Of a stretch of 64,000 nucleotides of DNA, positions 50,836 to 59,591 are shown piece after piece. The notes under the pieces are model-generated. The model saw only the letters and a program-made list of their open reading frames with translations. It was not told the origin of the DNA and searched no databases. The stretch's first letter is position 1. Each line of letters starts with the position of its first letter. Origin of the DNA: Eutrophosalina sp902522775 (GTDB lineage: Bacteria; Bacteroidota; Bacteroidia; Flavobacteriales; Flavobacteriaceae); NCBI GenBank assembly GCA_902522775.1, contig CABYWQ010000001.1, positions 310,001 to 374,000 on the forward strand, in the 5' to 3' direction. The position numbers and the translations under genes are program-made.

Positions 50836-51369
50836 CTATCCGTCGTGTTCCCCAATTGGTGAGTTTTTTAAAACTAAATAAAAGAAAATTACATAGCCAA
50901 TTATTGTACAAATCCAATATACAAACGAACTATTTGAATTTAAAGATATCAAGTCCAATGCTGACTCCGCAATTATAAATAAAATAAATGCCTTTAAACG
51001 ATTTGAATAGAATAATGCTGAGACTCTCTTATAATATGTACTTAATCCAAACCAAATTAACGGAACAACAGAGATAAACAAAGAAGCTATCCATCCAAAT
51101 CCAAGATTTTTTGAAAACCATTTTGTAGTACCAATTTCTTGAATTTCTTTAGCAATTTTTTCTCCAGCTTTTTCTCCAATTGCATTAGACTCAGAAAAAC
51201 TCAAATTATTTGAACTTGATAAATCAATATCTACATAATTAAAAACTAAACTAGAACCCCATATTAAACATAAAATAAAAAAAGGCAATGATAATACAAT
51301 CATAAATAAAAATCTTAAAATAAAAGTGGATCCATTAATCGTCCCTTTAAATTCAAAAAACTTTTTCAT
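50836..51369 (-). CDS. DUF805-like membrane protein
   Basis: A 177-residue integral membrane protein with about four hydrophobic segments (near residues 18-45, 92-110, 122-140 and 150-168). The N terminus FFEFKGTINGSTFILRFL resembles the start of DUF805 proteins, and the closing NSPIGEHDG the usual charged tail. A loop at residues 48-85 is helical and charged. Function unknown. It stands 33 bases after ung and 22 bases from the convergent SUI1-like gene, the only convergent pair here with a real gap. Confidence 0.6.
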   Translation of the reverse strand: MKKFFEFKGTINGSTFILRFLFMIVLSLPFFILCLIWGSSLVFNYVDIDLSSSNNLSFSESNAIGEKAGEKIAKEIQEIGTTKWFSKNLGFGWIASLFISVVPLIWFGLSTYYKRVSALFYSNRLKAFILFIIAESALDLISLNSNSSFVYWICTIIGYVIFFYLVLKNSPIGEHDG

Positions 51370-51402
51370 AGACTTTATGTAATAAAATAAATTTAATCAT
51401 AA

Positions 51403-52071
51403 TTATATCCATTTTATAGTATTTAATCCCTTACTTTCTAAAAAATCATTACATTTTATAAAATGATTATTACCAAACCAATATCCTCTGTTTGCACTTA
51501 ATGGCGATGGATGTCCACTTTTTAAAATAAGGTGGTTAGAATTTTTTATAAACTTTTCTTTGTTTTTTGCATAATTTCCCCACAACATGAAGACAAGATT
51601 ATTTTTTTTTTCAGATATTATTTTAATAACGTTATCAGTAAAAGTTTCCCATCCAATATTTTGATGTGATCCTGGAAATCTTCGTCTTACAGTTAATATT
51701 GAGTTCATTAAAAGAACACCTTGTTTTGACCAATCTGATAAATCACTATCAGTTCTTAATTTATTTGAAAAATTATAATTTAATTCTTTAAAAATATTAT
51801 TCAACGATGGTGGATTTTCAATTTCTTTATCGACAGAAAAACATAAACCATTAGCTTGTTTTTCTCCGTGATATGGGTCTTGACCTATGATTATAACTTT
51901 TAGTTTTTCATAAGGACACTTGTCAAAAGCCTTAAATATATTTGTACCAGCAGGATAGCATGTAAATCTTGAATATTCTTCTTTTGTTTTTGAAATTATC
52001 TTATAAAAATATTCAGATTTAAACTCTTTATCTAAAATCTTTTTCCAACATTTTATAATTCTTACACTCAA
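51403..52071 (-). CDS. ung: Uracil-DNA glycosylase, family 1
   Basis: Removes uracil from DNA. The catalytic Asp65 is in the water-activating loop IIGQDPYHGE; FMLWGNYAKNK and SGHPSPLSANRGYWF carry the uracil-binding Asn region and the Leu-intercalation loop with the catalytic His. Length 222 residues. The start is TTG: TTGA at 52068-52071 forms a start/stop overlap with the upstream symporter, and no ATG lies before the conserved MSVRIIKCWK. Translational coupling to the symporter is therefore likely. Confidence 0.94.
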   Translation of the reverse strand: MSVRIIKCWKKILDKEFKSEYFYKIISKTKEEYSRFTCYPAGTNIFKAFDKCPYEKLKVIIIGQDPYHGEKQANGLCFSVDKEIENPPSLNNIFKELNYNFSNKLRTDSDLSDWSKQGVLLMNSILTVRRRFPGSHQNIGWETFTDNVIKIISEKKNNLVFMLWGNYAKNKEKFIKNSNHLILKSGHPSPLSANRGYWFGNNHFIKCNDFLESKGLNTIKWI

Positions 52072-53324
52072 GATTTTTGAAATTTAGATACAATTAGCGA
52101 AACCATTGCATCACCAGTAATATTAACTACTGTTCTAAACATATCTAATGGTCTGTCTACAGCAAAAATCAGAGCTAATCCTGCCTCAGGAATGCCAGCT
52201 TGAGCTAAAACAATTACAAGCACAATAATTCCAGCACTTGGTACAGCAGCTGCACCGATTGATGCTAATGTAGCTGTAGTAATTATTCCTAATTGATCAA
52301 TCAAGCTTAAATCTAATCCAAAAGTTTGGGCAATAAAAACTGCTGCTACAGCTTGGTAAACTGCAGTTCCATCCATGTTAATTGTTGCTCCTATTGGTAA
52401 GACAAAACTTGAAACTTCTTTTTTTACTCCTAGTTCATTTTCAACCCTGTCCATTGTGATAGGAAGTGTTGCTGCACTTGAGCTTGTGGAAAAAGCTACT
52501 AATTGTGCAGGTAAAATTCCATTAATAAATTCTCTTAAATTTCTTTTTAGAATAATTTTTATAAACAGTAAATAAACAATTATTACAACAAACAGTCCAA
52601 CTAATAATGTGATGGAATACAAAATCAAACTTTTTAAAAGATCAATGTTAGGCGCTTCAACTATTAAAGAAGCTAAAAGAGCAAAAACTCCAAAAGGAGC
52701 GAATGCCATTATTATATCAATTATTTTCAAAATAACATCATTTAAAGAGTCAAAAAAGGTTTTTACTGGTTTAGATTTTTCTACAGGGATTAAAATCATT
52801 GCAATACCAAATAATATTGAAAAAAATATCACCTGAAGCATATTTTTATTATCCGAGGCGGCATTTAGAAAATTTGAGGGAACTAGGTCAACAAGTGGTT
52901 GCAGCGGTCCTGATTTTTTTTTCTCTTCAGCAATATCTCTTTTTTCATTTGCATCATCGGAATATGCATTAATTAGTTCAGTCCTTGTTTCATCAGTAAT
53001 ACTTTTTCCTGGACCTACAGAATTTACAACTAACAAACCAATGGATACAGCAATAATTGTAGTAGTGAGATATGTCATAATTGTTAATAAACCCATGGAT
53101 GAAAGTTTAGATATATCTTTCAAATCAGATATTCCTTTAATCAGTGATGCTAAAATTAGAGGGATTGCAATTAGTTTTAGGGAATTAATAAAAATGGTAC
53201 CGAAAGGTTTAACAAAATTTGATATAAAAGTACTACCTCCGCTAAAGGAACTAAACATTAATCCTATTATTACACCTAGAAACATACCTATGATTATTTT
53301 CCAGTGTAATGATATTTTTTTCAT
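52068..53324 (-). CDS. Dicarboxylate/amino acid:cation symporter (DAACS family)
   Basis: Sodium- or proton-coupled uptake of glutamate, aspartate or C4-dicarboxylates in the inner membrane. The 418-residue protein has about eight transmembrane helices, the serine-rich re-entrant loop FSTSSSAATLPIT, NMDGTAVYQAVAAVFIAQ, and the closing DRPLDMFRTVVNITGDA with the substrate-binding Asp/Asn. Between helices 3 and 4 there is a charged loop (DDANEKRDIAEEKKKSG), as in bacterial homologues. It overlaps aroC by 4 bases upstream and ung by 4 downstream. Confidence 0.92.
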   Translation of the reverse strand: MKKISLHWKIIIGMFLGVIIGLMFSSFSGGSTFISNFVKPFGTIFINSLKLIAIPLILASLIKGISDLKDISKLSSMGLLTIMTYLTTTIIAVSIGLLVVNSVGPGKSITDETRTELINAYSDDANEKRDIAEEKKKSGPLQPLVDLVPSNFLNAASDNKNMLQVIFFSILFGIAMILIPVEKSKPVKTFFDSLNDVILKIIDIIMAFAPFGVFALLASLIVEAPNIDLLKSLILYSITLLVGLFVVIIVYLLFIKIILKRNLREFINGILPAQLVAFSTSSSAATLPITMDRVENELGVKKEVSSFVLPIGATINMDGTAVYQAVAAVFIAQTFGLDLSLIDQLGIITTATLASIGAAAVPSAGIIVLVIVLAQAGIPEAGLALIFAVDRPLDMFRTVVNITGDAMVSLIVSKFQKS

Positions 53325-54382
53325 AAATTTTTAGAATTATTGATAAGAATCATATCAAGAATCACAAGTGCAGCCATTGATTCCACGATAGGCACAGCTC
53401 TAGGAACAACACAGGGGTCATGTCTCCCTTTCCCCGAAATATTTGTTTCTTTTCCAGCTTTGTCAATAGTTTTTTGATCTTTCATGATAGTAGCAACAGG
53501 TTTAAAAGCAACACTAAAATATATTTCCATCCCATTACTTATTCCACCTTGAATTCCTCCTGAATTATTAGTTTTGGTAGACTCATCCGGTTTATATTGA
53601 TCATTGTGTTCACTTCCCCTCATTTCAACACCTTTAAAACCACTTCCAAACTCAAAACCTTTCACTGCATTTATTGAAAGCATAGCTTTTCCTAATTCAG
53701 CATGTAGTTTGTCAAAAACAGGCTCTCCAATTCCTACTGGAACATTCTTAATAACACATGATACAATCCCTCCAATGGTGTCTCCGTCCTTCCTGACAGC
53801 CTTTATTAGTGATTCCATTTCTTCTGCTTTCTTTAGATCTGGACATCTTACTGGATTTTTTTCAATATTTTGAAAATTGATTTTAGAAAAATCAGAACTA
53901 ATTTTGATATTACCAACTTTTGAAACAAAAGCATTGAAAGAAATTTCATTTAAAATCTGTTTTGCAATTGATCCAGCAACAACCCTGCAGGCAGTTTCTC
54001 TAGCTGAACTTCTGCCACCGCCCCTGTAGTCTCTAATACCATATTTTTTTTGATAAACAAAATCAGCATGTGAAGGTCTAAATATATCTTTTATATGATC
54101 ATAATCTTTTGATTTTTGATCTTTATTAATTATTATAAATCCAATTGGAGTTCCAGTTGTTTTTCCATCAAAAATTCCAGACAGAAACTCAACTTTATCA
54201 TTCTCTTTTCTTTGAGTTACAATTTTGGATTGGCCGGGTCTTCTTCTGTCTAGGTCAAGTTGAACTTTAGATAAATCAATTTCTTTATTTGCAGGGCATC
54301 CATCAATTATACCACCAATAGCTTTACCATGAGATTCTCCAAAAGTTGTTAATCTATAAATTTTTCCAAAGTTATTACCCAT
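53321..54382 (-). CDS. aroC: Chorismate synthase
   Basis: Last shikimate step, EPSP to chorismate with reduced FMN. GESHGKAIGGIIDGCPA, the FRPSHADFVY loop, YRGGGRSSARETACRV, GGIQGGISNGMEIYF and the C-terminal GRHDPCVVPRAVPIVE are all conserved. 353 residues. First gene of an aroC-symporter-ung run held together by stop/start overlaps. The convergence with aroB elsewhere in the window shows the aromatic genes are scattered. Confidence 0.96.
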   Translation of the reverse strand: MGNNFGKIYRLTTFGESHGKAIGGIIDGCPANKEIDLSKVQLDLDRRRPGQSKIVTQRKENDKVEFLSGIFDGKTTGTPIGFIIINKDQKSKDYDHIKDIFRPSHADFVYQKKYGIRDYRGGGRSSARETACRVVAGSIAKQILNEISFNAFVSKVGNIKISSDFSKINFQNIEKNPVRCPDLKKAEEMESLIKAVRKDGDTIGGIVSCVIKNVPVGIGEPVFDKLHAELGKAMLSINAVKGFEFGSGFKGVEMRGSEHNDQYKPDESTKTNNSGGIQGGISNGMEIYFSVAFKPVATIMKDQKTIDKAGKETNISGKGRHDPCVVPRAVPIVESMAALVILDMILINNSKNL

Positions 54383-54433
54383 TCTTTCACAAAAATAAGT
54401 TTAAATATTAAGATATTGGTTATCTCAGTAAAT

Positions 54434-56125
54434 TTACTTCCAGTTTTTCAATTTACTTGCCTTTCCTATTCCAGGATTGAATGAATTAGTAGGATCAAGT
54501 TTTTTATAAAAATTTAATAAAGATGATTTTGCAAAATATTCATGTCCAACGTTATGCTCAGCAGGATATTCAGCTCCCCTGCTTTCATAAAACATTAGAA
54601 GTTTATTTAATAAAGCTTTTGTATCAACTCCCTTTTTTACAATATAATTTTGATGCATCACGTGACAAAATAAATGGCCATAATAAAGTTTAATTTCAAA
54701 TAGTTCATTTATATCTTCAGGTAGATTTTCAAACCAATTTTTTTCATTTCTTGGAAGAGCAATATCCATTGAAAAAGACTCTTCGTTGCTCTTGTTTTTT
54801 AATGCTTGATATCTACCAAATGCACCTGCAGAAACATATCTATGTAATTGTGCTTTTTTTGCCTCAGATTTAGTGCATTTAAAATATGCCCCATCATTTT
54901 TATCAAAAAAGCTTTTAAAATAAACTTCAGCTTCATCAATACCTTCGTCAGTCATTTCAATAATCCAGAGGTGTTCAAATTGATTTTTAAAATTATTCAT
55001 TCTTTTAGGTAAATGATTTGGCCATAAATAACTTAAATATTGCAAAATTATATCAGATAATTTTTCAGGCAAAAACTTAATTTTTTTTGAAATTAAATCA
55101 ACAATCCTTTTAAGTTTAAATAGTGTAGGGAGAAAGTTTGTTCCGAGTTTTTCAATTACTATAAAAGAATCTTTACTATATTTTTTGGCTGCATTATAGC
55201 AATCCCTATGCATGTAATCGCCTAATCTAGGTAGTGTTTTGAAATTTGATAGAATTTCTCTTCTAATTTTCCAGAAGACGTCAGTATCATTTGTTCCAAT
55301 ATAAAAAACTTGACTTTTTTTTGGCTTTGGATATGTATCAACTCTAACAGCGAATACAGCTAATTTACCTGCACTCCCTGAAACACCATATAATAATCGC
55401 TCATCTGCATTAAATCTTGAAGGTGTATCAGAGTTAATTTCTCTTACAATTTCAGAGTATTTATTATCAGATGCTAATTTACTAGAATTTATTATATCAT
55501 TTTTATCATAATTTTTTGATTCTAGATTTTCAAAAATTTCATCTGGGCTAGATCCAAGATCGATGTCTAACTCATTTATTAGCTCAAGATGACCTAATTT
55601 GTTAACTTTTGCGTAAAGAGCTAATTGAGTATATGCGGGACCTCGGTGTACTAAAGATCCACCAGAGTTATTACAAATTCCACCCACAATTGAAGCACCT
55701 ATAGATGTTGAGCCTATGACAGAGTGAGGTTCTCTGTTGTATTTATCTAGTTTTTTTTCTAAATCATAAAGAGTGCTTCCAGCTAATCCAATGATTTGTT
55801 TACCGTCATTGATGATTTGAATATCATTTATTCTAATTGTATTTATTACAATAATGTCTCTATCGTAATCATTACCAAAAGGAGTTGAACCACCTGTAAG
55901 TCCAGTATTTGCGCCTTGCATTATAATAATTAAATTATTATTAACACACAATTGAAGAACTTTCCATATTTCAATTAATCTTCCAGGTTTGACCACAGCT
56001 AGTGCATTTCCATCTCCATACCTCCATCCTTTGGAAAATGGTTCTTTTCCCCAGTCAGAAATTATAACATTAGTCTTTCCAACTATTTTTTTTAAATTAT
56101 AAATTACTTTATCTTTTTCCTTCAT
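54434..56125 (-). CDS. dld: Quinone-dependent D-lactate dehydrogenase
   Basis: FAD enzyme oxidising D-lactate to pyruvate with electrons to quinone at the inner membrane. FAD-binding PCMH domain at about residues 35-210 (VVKPGRLIEIWKVL, QGANTGLTGGSTP, NNSGGSLVHRGPAYT), then the C-terminal cap of the Dld family (GDYMHRDCYNAAKKY, HRYVSAGAFGRY, YPAEHNVGHEY and FNPGIGK). At 563 residues it matches E. coli Dld. The membrane-association is via basic surface patches rather than a transmembrane helix. Transcribed alone and divergent from the TlpA-like gene. Confidence 0.9.
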   Translation of the reverse strand: MKEKDKVIYNLKKIVGKTNVIISDWGKEPFSKGWRYGDGNALAVVKPGRLIEIWKVLQLCVNNNLIIIMQGANTGLTGGSTPFGNDYDRDIIVINTIRINDIQIINDGKQIIGLAGSTLYDLEKKLDKYNREPHSVIGSTSIGASIVGGICNNSGGSLVHRGPAYTQLALYAKVNKLGHLELINELDIDLGSSPDEIFENLESKNYDKNDIINSSKLASDNKYSEIVREINSDTPSRFNADERLLYGVSGSAGKLAVFAVRVDTYPKPKKSQVFYIGTNDTDVFWKIRREILSNFKTLPRLGDYMHRDCYNAAKKYSKDSFIVIEKLGTNFLPTLFKLKRIVDLISKKIKFLPEKLSDIILQYLSYLWPNHLPKRMNNFKNQFEHLWIIEMTDEGIDEAEVYFKSFFDKNDGAYFKCTKSEAKKAQLHRYVSAGAFGRYQALKNKSNEESFSMDIALPRNEKNWFENLPEDINELFEIKLYYGHLFCHVMHQNYIVKKGVDTKALLNKLLMFYESRGAEYPAEHNVGHEYFAKSSLLNFYKKLDPTNSFNPGIGKASKLKNWK

Positions 56126-56164
56126 CAGTTTAAATTAAAGTTATTACTTTTACCGAAGTAATCC

Positions 56165-56172
56165 TAAATTTG
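56165..56172 (+). promoter_or_regulatory. -7 promoter box (TAAATTTG) for the TlpA-like gene
   Basis: TAnnTTTG ending 6 bases before the ATG at 56179. Its TTG is in frame with the gene and would add three false residues. Confidence 0.6.
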
Positions 56173-56178
56173 CTGAGA

Positions 56179-57294
56179 ATGAAAAAAGCTGTTTTATTAA
56201 TATTTCTTTTCATATCGTGTAGTAAGAATGGTGTAAAAATAGTTGCAGATTCAAACTTTAATGACAATGAAAAAGTTTTCTTAGTTCAATATTTAGAAAA
56301 TAGACCAATTTTAAAAGATTCAACATTGATTAAAAATGGAAAATTTTCGTTTACTGATACAATAACTTATCCAGAAATGCATTATTTATTTTTTAAGGAT
56401 ATAATGGGAAATATTCCTATAATTCTTGAGCCTGGTGAGATTGAGCTTAAAATTTTTAAAGACTCATTATCCTCCTCAAAAGTTTCTGGAACAAAGTCTA
56501 ATGATGATTTTAAAAAATACAAAAATGAAACTTTAAAATTTACTAATGAATTATCAAAAATTGATCAGGAGATTAATATTGCTATTTCGAGATTTGATTC
56601 ATTGATTGTTGCAGATTTAGAGTCTCAATTTATTAATATGAGAAAAAAATTGACGGATTATGAGTTTGAATTCATAAATCAAAACAACGATTCATATATA
56701 TCTTCTTTAATTTTAAGGAGAATGATATTTGAAAGATCTATCGATTTTAGACTAGCGGACAGCTTACTAAACAATTTCTCTGAGGATATAAAGAAAACTA
56801 ATTCGTCTTTAGAAATTAAAAAAATTATTGATGATTATAAACTTACTAATTCTGAATCCCCAACAATTGGAGCTTTTGCTCCTAAGTTTTCAGGACCAGG
56901 TTTGAATGGAGAAATTATTTCTTTGAACTCAATTAATTCAAAATTTATTCTTCTTGATTTTTGGGCCTCGTGGTGTGCCCCTTGTAGAGTTGATAATCCA
57001 GGCTTAACAGAGACTATGAATAAGTTTGATCCTGAAGATTTTATTATCGTTGGTGTATCTCTGGACATAAATGAAGCTTCTTGGAGAAAAGCAATCACGG
57101 ATGATGGAATTGAAGACTGGGTCCACATTTCTAGTCTAAAGTATTTTAATGATCCAATTTCAAAACTATACAATGTTGCAGCAGAGGGAGTTCCAACATC
57201 TTTTTTAATTGGTCCTGATAAAAAAATTATTGAAAAAAATATAAAAGGTACAGAATTAGAGTCTTTTTTAAATTCGTCATTGAATAGTAATTAA
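56179..57294 (+). CDS. TlpA-like thiol-disulfide oxidoreductase with DUF4369 domain
   Basis: A 371-residue lipoprotein: lipobox FISC at about residue 15. Residues 20-110 are a DUF4369 beta domain (NDNEKVFLVQYLENRPILKDS, LIKNGKFSFTDT, IILEPGEIEL). A helical linker leads to a thioredoxin-fold domain (about 235-371) with the redox pair Cys266 and Cys269 in WASWCAPCR and cis-Pro in AEGVPTSFLI. It faces the periplasm and likely reduces disulfides there; such proteins are numerous in Bacteroidota. The acyltransferase gene follows after 6 bases. Confidence 0.9.
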   Translation: MKKAVLLIFLFISCSKNGVKIVADSNFNDNEKVFLVQYLENRPILKDSTLIKNGKFSFTDTITYPEMHYLFFKDIMGNIPIILEPGEIELKIFKDSLSSSKVSGTKSNDDFKKYKNETLKFTNELSKIDQEINIAISRFDSLIVADLESQFINMRKKLTDYEFEFINQNNDSYISSLILRRMIFERSIDFRLADSLLNNFSEDIKKTNSSLEIKKIIDDYKLTNSESPTIGAFAPKFSGPGLNGEIISLNSINSKFILLDFWASWCAPCRVDNPGLTETMNKFDPEDFIIVGVSLDINEASWRKAITDDGIEDWVHISSLKYFNDPISKLYNVAAEGVPTSFLIGPDKKIIEKNIKGTELESFLNSSLNSN

Positions 57295-57300
57295 ACCAGG

Positions 57301-58170
57301 GTGATTATTGCTGTCTTACTTAAACTCATTAGATTACTTCCTTTAAATGTAATTTATTTAATATCAGATTTTATTTCATTTATTATTAAAAATATTTTTA
57401 AGTATAGACGAAGTATAGTAAAAAATAATCTTCGCAGGAGCAATTTAAAACTTGATGATTATCAAATACAAGTAGTTACAAATAAGTTTTATAAATACTT
57501 TACTGATTTATACTTGGAGTCAATTAAAATGGATTCTTTTTTAAAGTTAGATTTTGATAAAAGATTTAAAGTTATTAATGTTGACTTACTAAATAAATTT
57601 TACGACGAAGGTAAGAGCATTGTTTTAATGGCTTCCCACTATGCAGGATATGAATGGTGTACTTGTCTTCCTTATTATATAAAACATAAATTTACCGCTG
57701 TATATACACCTGTTAAAAATAAATCAGTGAATAGTTTTATGCATAATTCACGATCTAAACATGGTTTAGATTTAATATCTAGGTATAATGCAATAAAAGA
57801 AATTTATAAAAGAGAAGTTGAATCTGAGAAACCTCACATGTATGGCTTAGTTGCCGATCAGTCACCTCAAATTCTTAATAAAAATTATTGGAGTAAATTC
57901 CTTGGAGTAAATGTGCCAATCTTTACAGGCTCTGAAAGAATTGCAAAAAAACACAATCTTCCTGTTGTATATGCAAGAATGAAAAAAATAAAAAGAGGTC
58001 ATTATTCTGTTAAATTTGAGCTTATTGTTGAAAGCCCAAATGATTATAGTGACTACGAGATTACAGAAAAATACTTAAAGCTAGTAGAAAATCAATTACA
58101 AGAGGATCCACACCCATATTTGTGGACTCATAATAGATTTAAGCATACGGATAAGGCTCCTAAAAGTTAA
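57301..58170 (+). CDS. Lipid A-type acyltransferase (LpxL/HtrB family)
   Basis: A 289-residue inner-membrane acyltransferase. A hydrophobic N terminus (about residues 1-32) is followed by the HX4E active site HYAGYE near residue 117. VADQSPQ and the GSERIAKKHNLPVVYARM stretch are typical, and LQEDPHPYLWTHNRFKH is the family closing motif. It transfers a secondary acyl chain to lipid A or ornithine lipid. The start codon is GTG. Its stop overlaps the convergent glmM stop by 4 bases. Acyl preference cannot be read from sequence. Confidence 0.88.
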   Translation: MIIAVLLKLIRLLPLNVIYLISDFISFIIKNIFKYRRSIVKNNLRRSNLKLDDYQIQVVTNKFYKYFTDLYLESIKMDSFLKLDFDKRFKVINVDLLNKFYDEGKSIVLMASHYAGYEWCTCLPYYIKHKFTAVYTPVKNKSVNSFMHNSRSKHGLDLISRYNAIKEIYKREVESEKPHMYGLVADQSPQILNKNYWSKFLGVNVPIFTGSERIAKKHNLPVVYARMKKIKRGHYSVKFELIVESPNDYSDYEITEKYLKLVENQLQEDPHPYLWTHNRFKHTDKAPKS

Positions 58171-59552
58171 TTTGTAATATCTTTTATTAATGATTCTATT
58201 ATTAAAATTAAATCATTAGCCTTTTTTTTACTTCTGGCTTCACTGTAAACTCTAATGATTGGTTCTGTGTTTGACTTTCGTATTTGAACCCAACTTTTCT
58301 CAAAATCAATTCTAACCCCATCCACGCAGTCTACATTTTCATTTTCGTATTTTTTTGCAATTTGCTTCAAAACATCATCAATATTGATTGAATTTGATAA
58401 ATTGATACTTTGTTTGACCATAAAGTACTTAGGATATGTTTCGATCAATTTACTTAGACTTAAATTTCTTTCAGTGTATAGAGATAAAAAAAGTCCTATT
58501 CCGACTATAGCGTCTCTTCCGTAATGACTTTCAGGGTAGATCACTCCCCCATTCCCTTCACCTCCAATAACTGCTTTTACTTTTTTCATTTTTTCAACAA
58601 CATTTACTTCTCCAACAGCAGAGTAAAAATGAGTTTGATTATATTTTTCAGTAATATCTCTTAAAGCAATTGATGATGAGAGGTTAGATACTGTTGAACC
58701 AGGATTTTTACTAAGAACATAATCAGCGCAAGCAACCAGCGTGTTTTCTTCTCCAAATATTTCTCCATTTTCACATACAAAAACTAAACGATCTACGTCG
58801 GGATCTACTGCAATACCCATATCAGCACCACATTCAATTACTTTTTGAGATAAATCTTTAAGATTTTTTTTCAATGGTTCAGGATTGTGAGGAAAATTGC
58901 CATTCGGCTCACAATATAATTCAACGACGTCAATATTTAATTTTTTCAATAGTTTTGGAATAATAATTCCACCTGTTGAATTAACGGCATCAACTACTAT
59001 TTTAAGTTTTTTTGATTTTATTTTTTTAGTTTTTACAAGTTCAAGATTTAAAACATATTTAATATGTTGATTAATTGAATTTTTTAACTTAATTGATGTT
59101 CCTAATTCATCAACTTTTGAAAATTTAAATTTTTTATTTTTATAATAATCAACTATTTCCTTTCCCTCATGTTTATTCAAAAACTCACCATTTTTATTAA
59201 GCAGTTTTAATGCATTCCATTCTTTAGGATTGTGACTTGCTGTTATAATAATTCCCCCATCTGCATTATATTTTTTAACCATTATTTCAACTGTTGGAGT
59301 AGTTGATAGACCTAGATCAACTACATCAATGCCCATGGATATGAGAGAAGATTGAACAAGATTTTGAATCATTTTTCCTGAGACTCTTGCATCTCTTCCT
59401 ATTATAACTTTATTTTTTGAATTTGATTTTTTTTTAATTAACCATTTTGCATATGCACAACCAAAATTAACCGCATCTATTGGAGTTAAATTATTTTCAA
59501 CACTACCACCAATAGTTCCTCTGATACCTGAAATGGATTTAATTAATGTCAT
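58167..59552 (-). CDS. glmM: Phosphoglucosamine mutase
   Basis: Converts glucosamine-6-phosphate to glucosamine-1-phosphate for peptidoglycan and lipid A. The catalytic phosphoserine Ser106 is in TASHNPKEWNALK, the metal loop is DPDVDRLVF, the sugar-binding loop GEGNGGVIYP, and the C-terminal phosphate-binding region reads RKSNTEPIIRVYSEA. Length 461 residues. I start at the ATG at 59552; the TTG two codons upstream is part of the promoter box. Bacteroidota GlmM are related to phosphomannomutases, so a broader substrate range is possible. Confidence 0.9.
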   Translation of the reverse strand: MTLIKSISGIRGTIGGSVENNLTPIDAVNFGCAYAKWLIKKKSNSKNKVIIGRDARVSGKMIQNLVQSSLISMGIDVVDLGLSTTPTVEIMVKKYNADGGIIITASHNPKEWNALKLLNKNGEFLNKHEGKEIVDYYKNKKFKFSKVDELGTSIKLKNSINQHIKYVLNLELVKTKKIKSKKLKIVVDAVNSTGGIIIPKLLKKLNIDVVELYCEPNGNFPHNPEPLKKNLKDLSQKVIECGADMGIAVDPDVDRLVFVCENGEIFGEENTLVACADYVLSKNPGSTVSNLSSSIALRDITEKYNQTHFYSAVGEVNVVEKMKKVKAVIGGEGNGGVIYPESHYGRDAIVGIGLFLSLYTERNLSLSKLIETYPKYFMVKQSINLSNSINIDDVLKQIAKKYENENVDCVDGVRIDFEKSWVQIRKSNTEPIIRVYSEARSKKKANDLILIIESLIKDITN

Positions 59553-59555
59553 ATG

Positions 59556-59563
59556 CAAATATA
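59556..59563 (-). promoter_or_regulatory. -7 promoter box (TATATTTG) for glmM
   Basis: TAnnTTTG on the minus strand, ending only 3 bases before the glmM ATG: the closest such box in the window, predicting a leaderless mRNA. Confidence 0.55.
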
Positions 59564-59591
59564 CACAGTGATTATTATATATTTACTCATT

